This document shows, piece by piece, positions 7,804-14,928 of a stretch of 18,743 nt of DNA; the stretch's first letter is position 1, and every line of letters begins with the position of its first letter. The stretch is from Xanthomonas translucens pv. translucens DSM 18974. GTDB taxonomy: Bacteria > Pseudomonadota > Gammaproteobacteria > Xanthomonadales > Xanthomonadaceae. The stretch is taken from NCBI RefSeq assembly GCF_000331775.1, contig NZ_CAPJ01000323.1, positions 1-18,743 on the forward strand, written 5' to 3'. Below the pieces are notes generated by a model. The model saw only the letters and a list, made by a program, of their open reading frames with translations. It was not told the DNA's origin and searched no databases. Made by a program: the position numbers and the translations under genes.

Positions 7804-9873
7804 ATGACCTTGCGCTACGCCTTGCTGCCCCTGTGCCTGCTGACCGCGCTGCCTGCGCTGGCGGCGACCCGCGGTTTCGACGTCCGCGACATGGTGGCGC
7901 TGGACCGGGTGTCCTCGCCGCTGCTGACGCCCGATGGCGGCACGCTGATCTTCGCCAAGCGGCAGGTGGACAAGGCCAGCGACAAGGCCAGCACCGGGCT
8001 GTGGCTGCGCAATCTGCGCACCCGCGATGCGGCGCCGCCGAAGCGGCTGACCCCGGACGGCTGGAACGTCAATGCGCCGGAACTGTCGGCCGACGGCAAG
8101 ACCGTGTACTTCCTAAGCGCCAAGTCCGGCCGCCAGCAGCTGTACGCGCTGCCGCTGGCCGGCGGCGCGCCGCGCCAGCTCACCGACTTCGCGCTGGACG
8201 TGGACAGCTACCACGTCGCGCCGCATGGCGACCGCGTCGCCTTCAGCGCCGGCGTGTTCCAGGACTGCGGCTCGGACCTGGGCTGCACGCAGAAGCGCCT
8301 GGACGCGAAGAAGAACGCCAAGGCCAGCGGCGTGGTGTTCGACCAATTGTTCGTGCGCCATTGGGACACCTGGAACGACGGCCGCCGCAACAGCCTGTTC
8401 GTCGCGCCGCTGCCCGGCGACGCCAAGGCCAAGCCGGTGCTCGGCGCCTCGGCGATCAGCGTGACCCTGGCGGGCGACATCCCGTCCAAGCCCTTCGGCG
8501 GCAGCGAGGACTACACCTGGGCGCCGGACGGGCAGTCGCTGGTCGCCAGCGTGCGCGTGGCCGGGCGCGAGGAGCCGTGGTCCACCAACTTCGACCTGTA
8601 CCGGCTGGATGCGGCGGGCAAGGCCGCGCCGGTCAACCTGACCGCGGCCAACCGCGCCTGGGACGCCGGCCCGGTGTTCTCCGCCGACGGCAAGACCCTG
8701 TACTACCGCGCGATGAAACGCCCCGGCTTCGAAGCCGACCGCTTCGGGCTGATGGCGATGGACGTGGCCAGCGGCAAGACCCGCGAGATCGCGCCGCAGT
8801 GGGATCGTTCGGCCGGCGAGATCGTGCTCTCGGCCGACGGCGGCACCGTTTACACCACCGCCGACGACATCGGCCAGCATCCGCTGTTCGCGGTGAATGT
8901 CGCCAGCGGCAAGGTCGCGACCGTGGTCGCCGACGGCCACGTCGGTGCGCCGGTGCTCGCCGGCAGCACCTTGGCCTACACCCTCAACAGCCTCAAGAGC
9001 GGCGACCAGGTGTTCGTCGCCGACGCCGATGGCCAGCATCCGCGCGCGATCACCGCCAGCGCCGGCGAACAGCTGCCGGACGTGGCCTTCGGCGACTACG
9101 CGCAGTTCCAGTTCAAGGGCTGGAACGACGAGACCGTGCACGGTTACGTGGTCAAGCCGTACAACTACCAGCCCGGCAAGCGCTATCCGGTCGCATTCCT
9201 GATCCACGGCGGCCCGCAGGGCAGCTTCGGCAATGGCTGGAGCAATCGCTGGAATCCGCAGACCTATGCCGGCCAGGGCTACGCGGTGGTGATGATCGAT
9301 TTCCACGGCTCCACCGGCTACGGCCAGGCGTTCACCGACGCGATCAGCCAGCACTGGGGCGACCGCCCGCTGGAAGACCTGCAGAAGGGCTGGGCCGCGG
9401 CGCAGCAGCAGTACGCGTTCCTCGACGGCGACAAGGCCTGCGCGCTGGGCGCCAGCTACGGCGGCTACATGGTGTACTGGATGGCCGGCAACTGGAACCA
9501 GCCGTGGAAGTGCCTGGTCGACCACGACGGCGTGTTCGACAACCGCACCATGGGCTACGCCACCGAGGAACTGTGGTTCAGCGAGTGGGAGAACGGCGGC
9601 ACGCCGTGGCAGAACCCGGCCGGCTACGAGACGTTCAACCCGGTGCTGCACGTGGACAAGTGGAAGGTGCCGATGCTGGTGATCCACGGCCAGCAGGATT
9701 TCCGCATCCCGGTGGAGCAGGGCCTGGCCGCGTTCAGCGCGCTGCAGCGCAAGGGCATCGCCTCCAAGTTCCTGTACTTCCCGGACGAGAACCACTGGGT
9801 GCTGAAGCCGCAGAACAGCATCCTGTGGCACGACACGGTGAATGGGTGGTTGAAGCAGTATATCGGGCAGTGA
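7804..9873 (+). CDS. S9-family dipeptidyl-peptidase (DPP5-like), exported
   Basis: A 689-residue serine peptidase with a Sec signal peptide (MTLRYALLPLCLLTALPALAA, cleavage likely after ALA near residue 20). A seven-bladed propeller region follows (PDGGTLIFAKRQV, SADGKTVYFLS, WAPDGQSLVAS, SADGKTLYYRA), then an alpha/beta-hydrolase domain with the oxyanion HGGP (468-471) and catalytic S551 in GASYGGY, D632 in GQQDFRIP and H664 in ENHWVL. Length, triad spacing and export signal fit S9C dipeptidyl-peptidase 5, which removes dipeptides from oligopeptides in the periplasm; exact specificity is inferred. The ATG at 7804 has GGAG eight bases upstream and directly begins the signal peptide. The products would suit the neighbouring peptide transporters. 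The gene is bracketed by inverted heptamer arrays. Confidence 0.93.
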   Translation: MTLRYALLPLCLLTALPALAATRGFDVRDMVALDRVSSPLLTPDGGTLIFAKRQVDKASDKASTGLWLRNLRTRDAAPPKRLTPDGWNVNAPELSADGKTVYFLSAKSGRQQLYALPLAGGAPRQLTDFALDVDSYHVAPHGDRVAFSAGVFQDCGSDLGCTQKRLDAKKNAKASGVVFDQLFVRHWDTWNDGRRNSLFVAPLPGDAKAKPVLGASAISVTLAGDIPSKPFGGSEDYTWAPDGQSLVASVRVAGREEPWSTNFDLYRLDAAGKAAPVNLTAANRAWDAGPVFSADGKTLYYRAMKRPGFEADRFGLMAMDVASGKTREIAPQWDRSAGEIVLSADGGTVYTTADDIGQHPLFAVNVASGKVATVVADGHVGAPVLAGSTLAYTLNSLKSGDQVFVADADGQHPRAITASAGEQLPDVAFGDYAQFQFKGWNDETVHGYVVKPYNYQPGKRYPVAFLIHGGPQGSFGNGWSNRWNPQTYAGQGYAVVMIDFHGSTGYGQAFTDAISQHWGDRPLEDLQKGWAAAQQQYAFLDGDKACALGASYGGYMVYWMAGNWNQPWKCLVDHDGVFDNRTMGYATEELWFSEWENGGTPWQNPAGYETFNPVLHVDKWKVPMLVIHGQQDFRIPVEQGLAAFSALQRKGIASKFLYFPDENHWVLKPQNSILWHDTVNGWLKQYIGQ

Positions 9874-9877
9874 GGCC

Positions 9878-9987
9878 GGGACTCGGGACTCGGGACTCGG
9901 GACTCGGGACTCGGGACTCGGGACTCGGGACTCGGGACTCGGGACTCGGGACTCGGGACTCGGGACTCGGGACTCGGGACTCGGGAC
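9878..9987. repeat. Tandem heptamer array, 15 x GGGACTC
   Basis: Fifteen perfect copies of GGGACTC (9878-9982) plus a partial GGGAC, beginning four bases after the S9 peptidase stop codon. There is no sequence variation between units, which suggests recent expansion by slippage. It is in opposite orientation to the arrays at 7686 and 10033. Confidence 0.97.
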
Positions 9988-10032
9988 GGGTCTCATGTGT
10001 GAGTGAGTCGCTCCATCCGGCTTTGCTTTTAC

Positions 10033-10060
10033 GAGTCCCGAGTCCCCCGTCCCGAGTCCC
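10033..10060. repeat. GAGTCCC heptamer tract, four units with one variant
   Basis: GAGTCCC, GAGTCCC, CCGTCCC, GAGTCCC in tandem, immediately before the DUF819 gene. It is complementary to the 15-copy array 50 bases upstream, so the transcript could fold into a long stem. Confidence 0.9.
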
Positions 10061-10069
10061 GATTTCCCG

Positions 10070-11299
10070 ATGATCCACAACGACATCATCATCTTCGGCC
10101 TGATCGCGGCCACCCTCGGCGCGGTGTTCTGGACCGCGGCGCGGCCGCGCGGATTCTGGAAGCGCTTCTACGGCGTGGTGCCAGTGCTGTTGCTGTGCTA
10201 CCTGATTCCCGGCATCTACAACACCGTCGGGCTGATCGACGGGCAGCACAACCGCCTGTACGACCCGGTCGCGCGCGACCTGCTGCTGCCGGCGGCGTTG
10301 GTGCTGTTGACCCTCACCGTCGACCTGAAAGGCATTCTGCGCCTGGGGCCGACGCTGGTGGCGATGTACCTGGGCGCGTCCTTCAGCATCATGCTCGGTG
10401 CGGTGGTCGCGTTCCAGCTGATGCGCTGGCTGCATCCGGCCACGGTGGCCGGCGACACCTGGGCCGGCATGGCCGCACTGGCCGGCAGCTGGATCGGCGG
10501 CGGCGCCAACATGCTGGCCATGCGCGAAGTGTTCGACGTCGATGCCACCACCTTCGGCCAGTTCGCGGTGGTCGATGTCGGCGTCGGTTATGTGTGGATG
10601 GCCGTGCTGATCTTCCTCGCCCCGCGCGCGGCGGCGATCGATGCGCGCAGCGGCGCCGACACCCGCGGCATCGACGATCTGAAACAGCGCATCGCGCAGT
10701 TCCAGGCGCAGCACGAACGCGTCGCCAGCCTCACCGACCTGATGCTGATCGTCGGCCTCGCGTTCGGTGCGGTCGGCCTGGCGCATGCGATCGCGGCGCC
10801 GACCGCGGCCTGGTTCGCGGCCAACGTCGCCTGGGCCAGGCAGTTCAGCCTCGGCGCGCCGTTCGTATGGGTGGTGGTGCTGTCCACCACGATCGGCCTG
10901 CTGCTGAGCTTCACCCGCGCACGCACGCTGGAGGGGGCCGGTGCCTCGCGCATCGGCTCGTTGCTGTTGTATTTCCTGATCGCCTGCATCGGCATGCAGA
11001 TGGACCTGCTGGCGCTGTTCGACCGACCATGGATCTTCCTGCTCGGGCTGATCTGGCTGTGCGTGCACATCCTGCTGTTGCTGGCGCTGGGCAAGCTGCT
11101 GCGGGTGCCGTTCTTCTATTTTGCGATCGGCTCGCAGAGCAACGTCGGCGGACCGGCCTCGGCGCCGGTGGTGGCCGCCGCGTTCCACCCGGCGTTGGCG
11201 CCGGTCGGCGTGCTGCTGGGCACGATGGGCTATGCCACCGGCACCTATCTGGCGTACCTGGTCGGGATCACCTTGCGCGCGATGGCGGGCGTGGGCTAG
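10070..11299 (+). CDS. DUF819-family integral membrane protein
   Basis: A 409-residue multi-pass inner-membrane protein. Hydrophobic helices are visible from the start (IIIFGLIAATLGAVFW, GVVPVLLLCYLIPG), with a short charged loop near the middle (DARSGADTRGIDDLKQRI). The DUF819 signatures are AGSWIGGGANMLAM and, close to the end, IGSQSNVGGPASAPVVAAAF followed by a GTMGYATGTYLAYLVG helix. The family looks like a transporter by topology but its substrate is not established. The ATG at 10070 lies nine bases after the heptamer tract and has no good Shine-Dalgarno sequence, so translation may be weak or the start may differ slightly. It follows the S9 peptidase on the same strand, about 200 bases away; a shared role in peptide breakdown products is possible but unproven. 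Confidence 0.88.
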   Translation: MIHNDIIIFGLIAATLGAVFWTAARPRGFWKRFYGVVPVLLLCYLIPGIYNTVGLIDGQHNRLYDPVARDLLLPAALVLLTLTVDLKGILRLGPTLVAMYLGASFSIMLGAVVAFQLMRWLHPATVAGDTWAGMAALAGSWIGGGANMLAMREVFDVDATTFGQFAVVDVGVGYVWMAVLIFLAPRAAAIDARSGADTRGIDDLKQRIAQFQAQHERVASLTDLMLIVGLAFGAVGLAHAIAAPTAAWFAANVAWARQFSLGAPFVWVVVLSTTIGLLLSFTRARTLEGAGASRIGSLLLYFLIACIGMQMDLLALFDRPWIFLLGLIWLCVHILLLLALGKLLRVPFFYFAIGSQSNVGGPASAPVVAAAFHPALAPVGVLLGTMGYATGTYLAYLVGITLRAMAGVG

Positions 11300-11325
11300 C
11301 GCACCGTCACCAACTCTGTCACCAA

Positions 11326-11400
11326 CCCTGTAGGAGCGGCTTCAGCCGCGACCGGGCTTTACCGATAGATCCTGTCGCGGCTGAAGCCGCTCCTACAGGG
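11326..11400. repeat. Perfect 27-bp inverted repeat (REP-like) between convergent genes
   Basis: The arms at 11326-11352 and 11374-11400 are exact reverse complements, carrying TGTAGGAGCGGCTTCAGCCG and separated by a 21-base loop. It lies 26 bases past the DUF819 stop and 14 bases past the effector stop, so it can serve as a bidirectional stem for both transcripts. Single arms recur at 14546-14569 and 17393-17416. Confidence 0.93.
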
Positions 11401-11414
11401 GGATTGCGTGCGCC

Positions 11415-12611
11415 TTACTGCTGCAGCGCGACCCGGCGCTGCTGCTCTTCCTGCTGCGGCACGTTCGCCTGCAAATTCTGCTGCTGCAACTGGCCGATGT
11501 TGGCCTGCGCCGGTTCGCTGGCCGCTGCCGCGGTCTGCACTTGGCTGCGCATGTGCGCCTGGTCGTCGGCGTGGCCCTGCACCGCGAACAGGCGGTCGCC
11601 GTCGCGGCTGGGCAGCAGCTGGTCGATGCGCTGCAGCCCGTCGTTGCCCGCGCGCGCGGCGATGCTGGCGGCGGTGTTGAGGAACTGCGCATCGTCGTGC
11701 AGGCCGAGCCGCTCGCGCTGCCCGTCCAGTTGCACCACCGCGTCGTTGAACAGGCGGCTGCCGGTGGGCAGCGTGCGTTCCCGGGTCTGCGCGTGGCTAG
11801 GCGATGCCAGGTCCTGCGCCTTGATCACCGAATCGATGCCGTGCAGGTCCAGGCGATGCTTGAGCATCCTCCCTGGCAGCAGGCGCTGGCCGAACGACAG
11901 CGGATCCGGGTCCGGCAACTGGATCTGATGGCCGGCGGCGTCGGGCAGCGCCCACTTCAGCGGGATGCTGTCTTCCTGCAGATGGGTCAGCAGTTCGTTC
12001 TTGACGTGGTAGCCGCGGATCAGGCCGTCGGCGGCATAAGCCTTGGCCGCGGACGCATCCAGGCCTGCGCGCTCCAGCGTGCGGTCGTTGACGCCGGCGG
12101 CGTTGTAGGTGACCGCCGGCACATCGTTGACCATCGCCGCGGCCGCGGCCAGGCCGCCGCCGAGCGAATGCCCGGAGATCATCAGCTCCTGGCCGAAGGC
12201 CTGCCTGGCCTGGCTGCCGAGCTGGATCGCCGCGGCGTATTGCGCGTCGCCAAAGCCCAGGCCCTGGCCGATGTTGTGCTTCCAGTCCTTGCCTTCGTCG
12301 GTGCCGCAGAACGCCAGCACCACGTTGCCCTGCGGGTTGCGGTAGAACGCGGCGTCGAAGCCGCTCTTGGCGTCGTGCAGCATGCTCGGGTCGATGCCGG
12401 CACGTTGCACGGCGCCGTCGTCCAGGCGAGTCCAGCCGCCGGGCAGTGGCGCGAAACTTTCCGCGCCGCCGACGCGGCGCTGGCCCGCGGTGACGTACAG
12501 GTCCTGCAGCAGGGTGGGCAGTTGCGCGTCCACCGCCTGCGGCTGCTGGCCGCGGACGGCCTCGCCGAAGGGCGCGGACGCGGCGTTGTCGGGGAGATCG
12601 TTCTGGCTCAT
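11415..12611 (-). CDS. Putative type IV secretion lipase effector with XVIPCD-like C-terminus
   Basis: A 398-residue protein without a signal peptide. Residues about 30-265 form a class-3-type lipase domain: the nucleophile elbow GHSLGG (147-152, S149) after the beta-strand ELMI, with LAFCGTDEGKDW (99-110) typical of these lipases. The last ~110 residues fit XVIPCD, the signal by which VirD4 recruits Xanthomonas effectors: RLFNDAVVQLDGQRERLGL (286-304), GLQRIDQLL (325-333), FAVQG (342-346), then a glutamine-rich tail. In this class the lipase would attack phospholipids of a neighbouring bacterium. AAGGAG stands eight bases before the ATG. The gene lies 34 bases behind an exported ankyrin gene, the expected immunity position. 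The function is inferred from domain pattern and context; a Sec-independent housekeeping lipase is the alternative. Confidence 0.82.
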   Translation of the reverse strand: MSQNDLPDNAASAPFGEAVRGQQPQAVDAQLPTLLQDLYVTAGQRRVGGAESFAPLPGGWTRLDDGAVQRAGIDPSMLHDAKSGFDAAFYRNPQGNVVLAFCGTDEGKDWKHNIGQGLGFGDAQYAAAIQLGSQARQAFGQELMISGHSLGGGLAAAAAMVNDVPAVTYNAAGVNDRTLERAGLDASAAKAYAADGLIRGYHVKNELLTHLQEDSIPLKWALPDAAGHQIQLPDPDPLSFGQRLLPGRMLKHRLDLHGIDSVIKAQDLASPSHAQTRERTLPTGSRLFNDAVVQLDGQRERLGLHDDAQFLNTAASIAARAGNDGLQRIDQLLPSRDGDRLFAVQGHADDQAHMRSQVQTAAAASEPAQANIGQLQQQNLQANVPQQEEQQRRVALQQ

Positions 12612-12645
12612 GCGCGGCTCCTTGCGTGTGGTGCGAACAGCCGCC

Positions 12646-13413
12646 TCAGCGGGTCGCTTCCAGGGGGATGGCGTGGGCGCTCAACCAGTCGCGTACCGCG
12701 GCGCGGGTCTGCTGCGCGGTGCTGTTGAGCAGGCGCTCGGGCGTGGCGAAGAAATACGCCTGGAAGGTCTTCTGCTGCGCGTTGCGCAGGCCCGGATCGA
12801 CGCCGGCCTGCAGCAGTTTCAGCACCCACGGATTGCCGGCGCTGCTCTGCGCGGCCAGGTGCAGCAGCGAGTTGCCGCTGGCATCGACCCGGTGCGGATC
12901 GGCGCCGGCCTGCAGCAGCAGCTGGATCTGTTCGTCGCGCTTGCTCTGCAGCGCGCGGAACAGCGGCGTCCAGTGGCCGCGCGCGCTGACCGGATCCACC
13001 GGCGCGCCGTGCTGCAGCAGGAGCTTCAGGTATTTGGGATCCTTGGCCATCGCCGCCATGTGCACCACGGTTTCCTGGTCCATGCCCGGTTCGGCCGGGT
13101 TCGCGCCGGCGTCCAGCAAGGCGCCGAGCGCGCGCGGCTGTTCGTGCCAGATCGCATATTCGAGCAGGGTGACGTTCTGGTCGCCGTGCGCGGACAAGTC
13201 CACGCCCGGCGCGAGCGCAGCGATACGGGCGGCATCGCCGCGCGCGACGGCGGCGGCGATGTCGAGGAGATGGGGATCGCGGAACGCGACCGAGTGATCC
13301 TGCAGCGTGGCTGACATGGCAGAGTGCTCCTTGGCGCCGGGTGGGGCGGCGCATGAGACCGAGATGGACATCGAGGTCGCAAGCGCGATCAGGGCGGGGA
13401 ACTGCTTGCGCAT
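12646..13413 (-). CDS. Exported ankyrin-repeat protein, putative immunity protein of the lipase effector
   Basis: A 255-residue protein with a Sec-type signal (MRKQFPALIALATSMSISVSC). Cysteine 21 could be a lipidation site, though the box SVSC is a poor match, so signal peptidase I cleavage is equally plausible. Four ankyrin-like repeats follow: about 78-106 (TLLEYAI...LLDAGANP), 112-141 (TVVHMAA...LLLQHGAPVD), 146-174 (TPLFRAL...LLLQAGADP) and 178-210 (SLLHLAA...LLQAGVDP), then a helical C-terminus. AGGAG sits seven bases before the ATG. It is first in a two-gene unit with the lipase effector 34 bases downstream. Xanthomonas type IV effectors that damage the cell envelope are usually paired with a periplasmic inhibitor, and this protein fits by address and position; ankyrin repeats are protein-binding. 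No specificity can be read from sequence. Confidence 0.78.
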   Translation of the reverse strand: MRKQFPALIALATSMSISVSCAAPPGAKEHSAMSATLQDHSVAFRDPHLLDIAAAVARGDAARIAALAPGVDLSAHGDQNVTLLEYAIWHEQPRALGALLDAGANPAEPGMDQETVVHMAAMAKDPKYLKLLLQHGAPVDPVSARGHWTPLFRALQSKRDEQIQLLLQAGADPHRVDASGNSLLHLAAQSSAGNPWVLKLLQAGVDPGLRNAQQKTFQAYFFATPERLLNSTAQQTRAAVRDWLSAHAIPLEATR

Positions 13414-13703
13414 GGAGGGCTCCTTTCCTGTTCGCGTTCCTGTTGCCGGTGGCGACGTTCCTTGCCACCGCGACCGATGCTAGCAGCTGTCCGGCGCCGG
13501 TTCGGTAAGGTTTTGTGACAAAGCGCGCGCGACCTGCATGGCGGGGCCATGCGCGGCGCAAGGCCGATCAACGCGAAACGCAGGTTCGCGCCGGGAGCGG
13601 GGCGTCGCCCGACCGCGGCCAAGCGCGCGCATCGGCGCTGCCGCACGCAGGCGGCATACATGCGCAACTTGGCATAATGCGGGTTTATGCCGAGGCCCTT
13701 GCG

Positions 13704-14387
13704 ATGACCGCATCCCCTTTCGAGCTGCTGATCAGCGACTGCGACGGCGTGCTCGTCGACAGCGAGGTGCTGGCCGACCGGGTCATGTTCGATGCGCTGG
13801 GCGCCTACGTGCCGCTGGCCGAACTGGAGGCCTACCTCGCCGGCAGTTTCGGCCAGACCGCGCGCGAGATCGTGGAGCGGGTGCAGCGGCATTTCGCGGT
13901 GGCCTTGCCGCCGGGCCTGTTCGAGCAGATCCAGCGGCGTTCGGAAGCCTTGATCGCCGCCGAGGTGCAGGCAATCGACGGGGTGCGCGACGCCTTGATG
14001 GCGCTGCCACTGCCGCTGGCGGTCGCCTCCAACAGCCAGCGCCACAGCGTGGTGGCGTCGGTGGCACGCGCCGGCCTGACCGAGCGGGTGAACGGCCACA
14101 TCTTCAGCGCAGACATGGTGGCGCGGCCGAAGCCGGCGCCGGACGTGTATCTGCTGGCCGCGCACACGCTGGGCGTGGCGCCGTCGCGGTGCCTGGTGAT
14201 CGAGGACAGCGCCACCGGCGCCAGTGCCGCGCTGGCCGCGGGCATGACCGTGATCGGTTTCACCGGCGCGGCGCATATCCCGCCGGGCCACGCCGAAACC
14301 CTGCGTCACCTCGGCGTGGCCGCGGTGATGGAGCACATGCGGCAGTTGCCGCAGGTCTATGCGGAACTGGTGCACGCGGCGGCGTAG
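13704..14387 (+). CDS. HAD-superfamily phosphatase (phosphoglycolate phosphatase-like)
   Basis: A 227-residue cytoplasmic hydrolase with all four HAD motifs: DCDGVLVDSE (12-21; nucleophile D12 and acid/base D14), the motif II serine in SNS (109-111), motif III lysine K143 in ARPKPAPD, and motif IV ED (167-168) in EDSATGA. The helical cap between motifs I and II (about 22-90) marks subfamily I, which includes phosphoglycolate phosphatase, beta-phosphoglucomutase and sugar phosphatases. The substrate is not predictable. The ATG at 13704 has GAGG upstream and puts motif I at the normal distance; an in-frame ATG at 13677 would add nine residues. The gene diverges from the ankyrin/effector operon across about 290 bases and is transcribed alone. 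The usual phenylalanine before the first aspartate is a serine (ISDCDG). Confidence 0.9.
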   Translation: MTASPFELLISDCDGVLVDSEVLADRVMFDALGAYVPLAELEAYLAGSFGQTAREIVERVQRHFAVALPPGLFEQIQRRSEALIAAEVQAIDGVRDALMALPLPLAVASNSQRHSVVASVARAGLTERVNGHIFSADMVARPKPAPDVYLLAAHTLGVAPSRCLVIEDSATGASAALAAGMTVIGFTGAAHIPPGHAETLRHLGVAAVMEHMRQLPQVYAELVHAAA

Positions 14388-14545
14388 TTTCGATCGGGAG
14401 GTCGCGCTGCCGGGTGGCGGCGACGCACAAACGCAGAGCCGGGGCTGTCCGCTCGCTGGGACCTTGCCGCGGAGCGTGGCGGACGGAAAAAGCCGCTCCG
14501 GACAGCGTCTCGCCATTCGCGGTGCGTGTCTTCGCCGTGCTGCCT

Positions 14546-14569
14546 GTCGCGGCTGAAGCCGCTCCTACA
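14546..14569. repeat. Single REP-like arm
   Basis: GTCGCGGCTGAAGCCGCTCC plus TACA is identical to part of the right arm of the 27-bp inverted repeat at 11374-11400. The element itself contains the short palindrome CGGCTGAAGCCG. Confidence 0.85.
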
Positions 14570-14677
14570 CGGAGTGGCGCGTGTTCAAAGCATGTCTGAG
14601 CGCATGCTCGCGCACCGAAGTGTCGTGACACGCGCCGCAGCTGCGATGCCCTCAGGCACCGCACTCCCGCCGTTGCC

Positions 14678-14697
14678 AATCCCCAATCCCCACTCCC
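14678..14697. repeat. AATCCCC heptamer tract
   Basis: AATCCCCAATCCCCACTCCC: two perfect units and one variant, just beyond the ybdD stop. Same unit as at 5361. Confidence 0.65.
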
Positions 14698-14703
14698 GGC
14701 CTT

Positions 14704-14928
14704 TCAACAACAGCGAAACCCGCTCTTGCCGCCATAACGCGCTTCCTGGCGCTCGCGGAAGAAGGTCTTGTAGTCCATCGGCTGACGGTCGGGGTGCTTC
14801 TCCAGCACGTGGCGCACGTAGTTGTCGTAGTCGGGAATGCCGCAGCACAGCCGCGCGGTCTGCACCAGGCGCCGCCATAGCCGGCGATGCGCCTGGTAGT
14901 GCCCGACCGGAATCAGTTCGGTCGTCAT
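14704..14928 (-). CDS. ybdD: YbdD/YjiX family small protein, partner of CstA
   Basis: A 74-residue protein of the DUF466 (YbdD/YjiX) family, recognised by [23 protein letters not shown] and the conserved ending with [12 protein letters not shown] and a cysteine pair at the C-terminus. In E. coli the equivalent genes follow cstA and btsT, and YbdD/YjiX supports pyruvate uptake by these carriers. Here the gene starts on the last base of the cstA stop (TGATG), so it is almost certainly translationally coupled to cstA. Its length is normal for the family. No membrane segment is seen, so it probably works from the cytoplasmic side. Confidence is high from motif, length and operon position together. 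Confidence 0.93.
   Translation of the reverse strand: MTTELIPVGHYQAHRRLWRRLVQTARLCCGIPDYDNYVRHVLEKHPDRQPMDYKTFFRERQEARYGGKSGFRCC

Larger units (their letters stand above)
14388..14703. other. Intergenic region between convergent HAD and ybdD genes
   Basis: No gene is evident. It contains an 8-bp inverted repeat GCTGTCCG (14444-14451) / CGGACAGC (14499-14506), a single REP-like arm (14546-14569), and an AATCCCC tract (14678-14697). Confidence 0.55.

Noticed and set aside
9878..10060. CRISPR-like array
   Set aside because: Units are seven bases, contiguous and without spacers, and no cas gene is present.
8113..11188. Minus-strand frames containing (SPESRVP)n repeats
   Set aside because: The repeat peptide is only the translation of the GGGACTC heptamer array; the array is intergenic and heptamers cycle through all frames.
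13414..13703. Small gene in the divergent region between the ankyrin and HAD genes
   Set aside because: The upstream extension of the HAD frame lacks conservation cues and begins far from motif I; the region is better read as promoter DNA.
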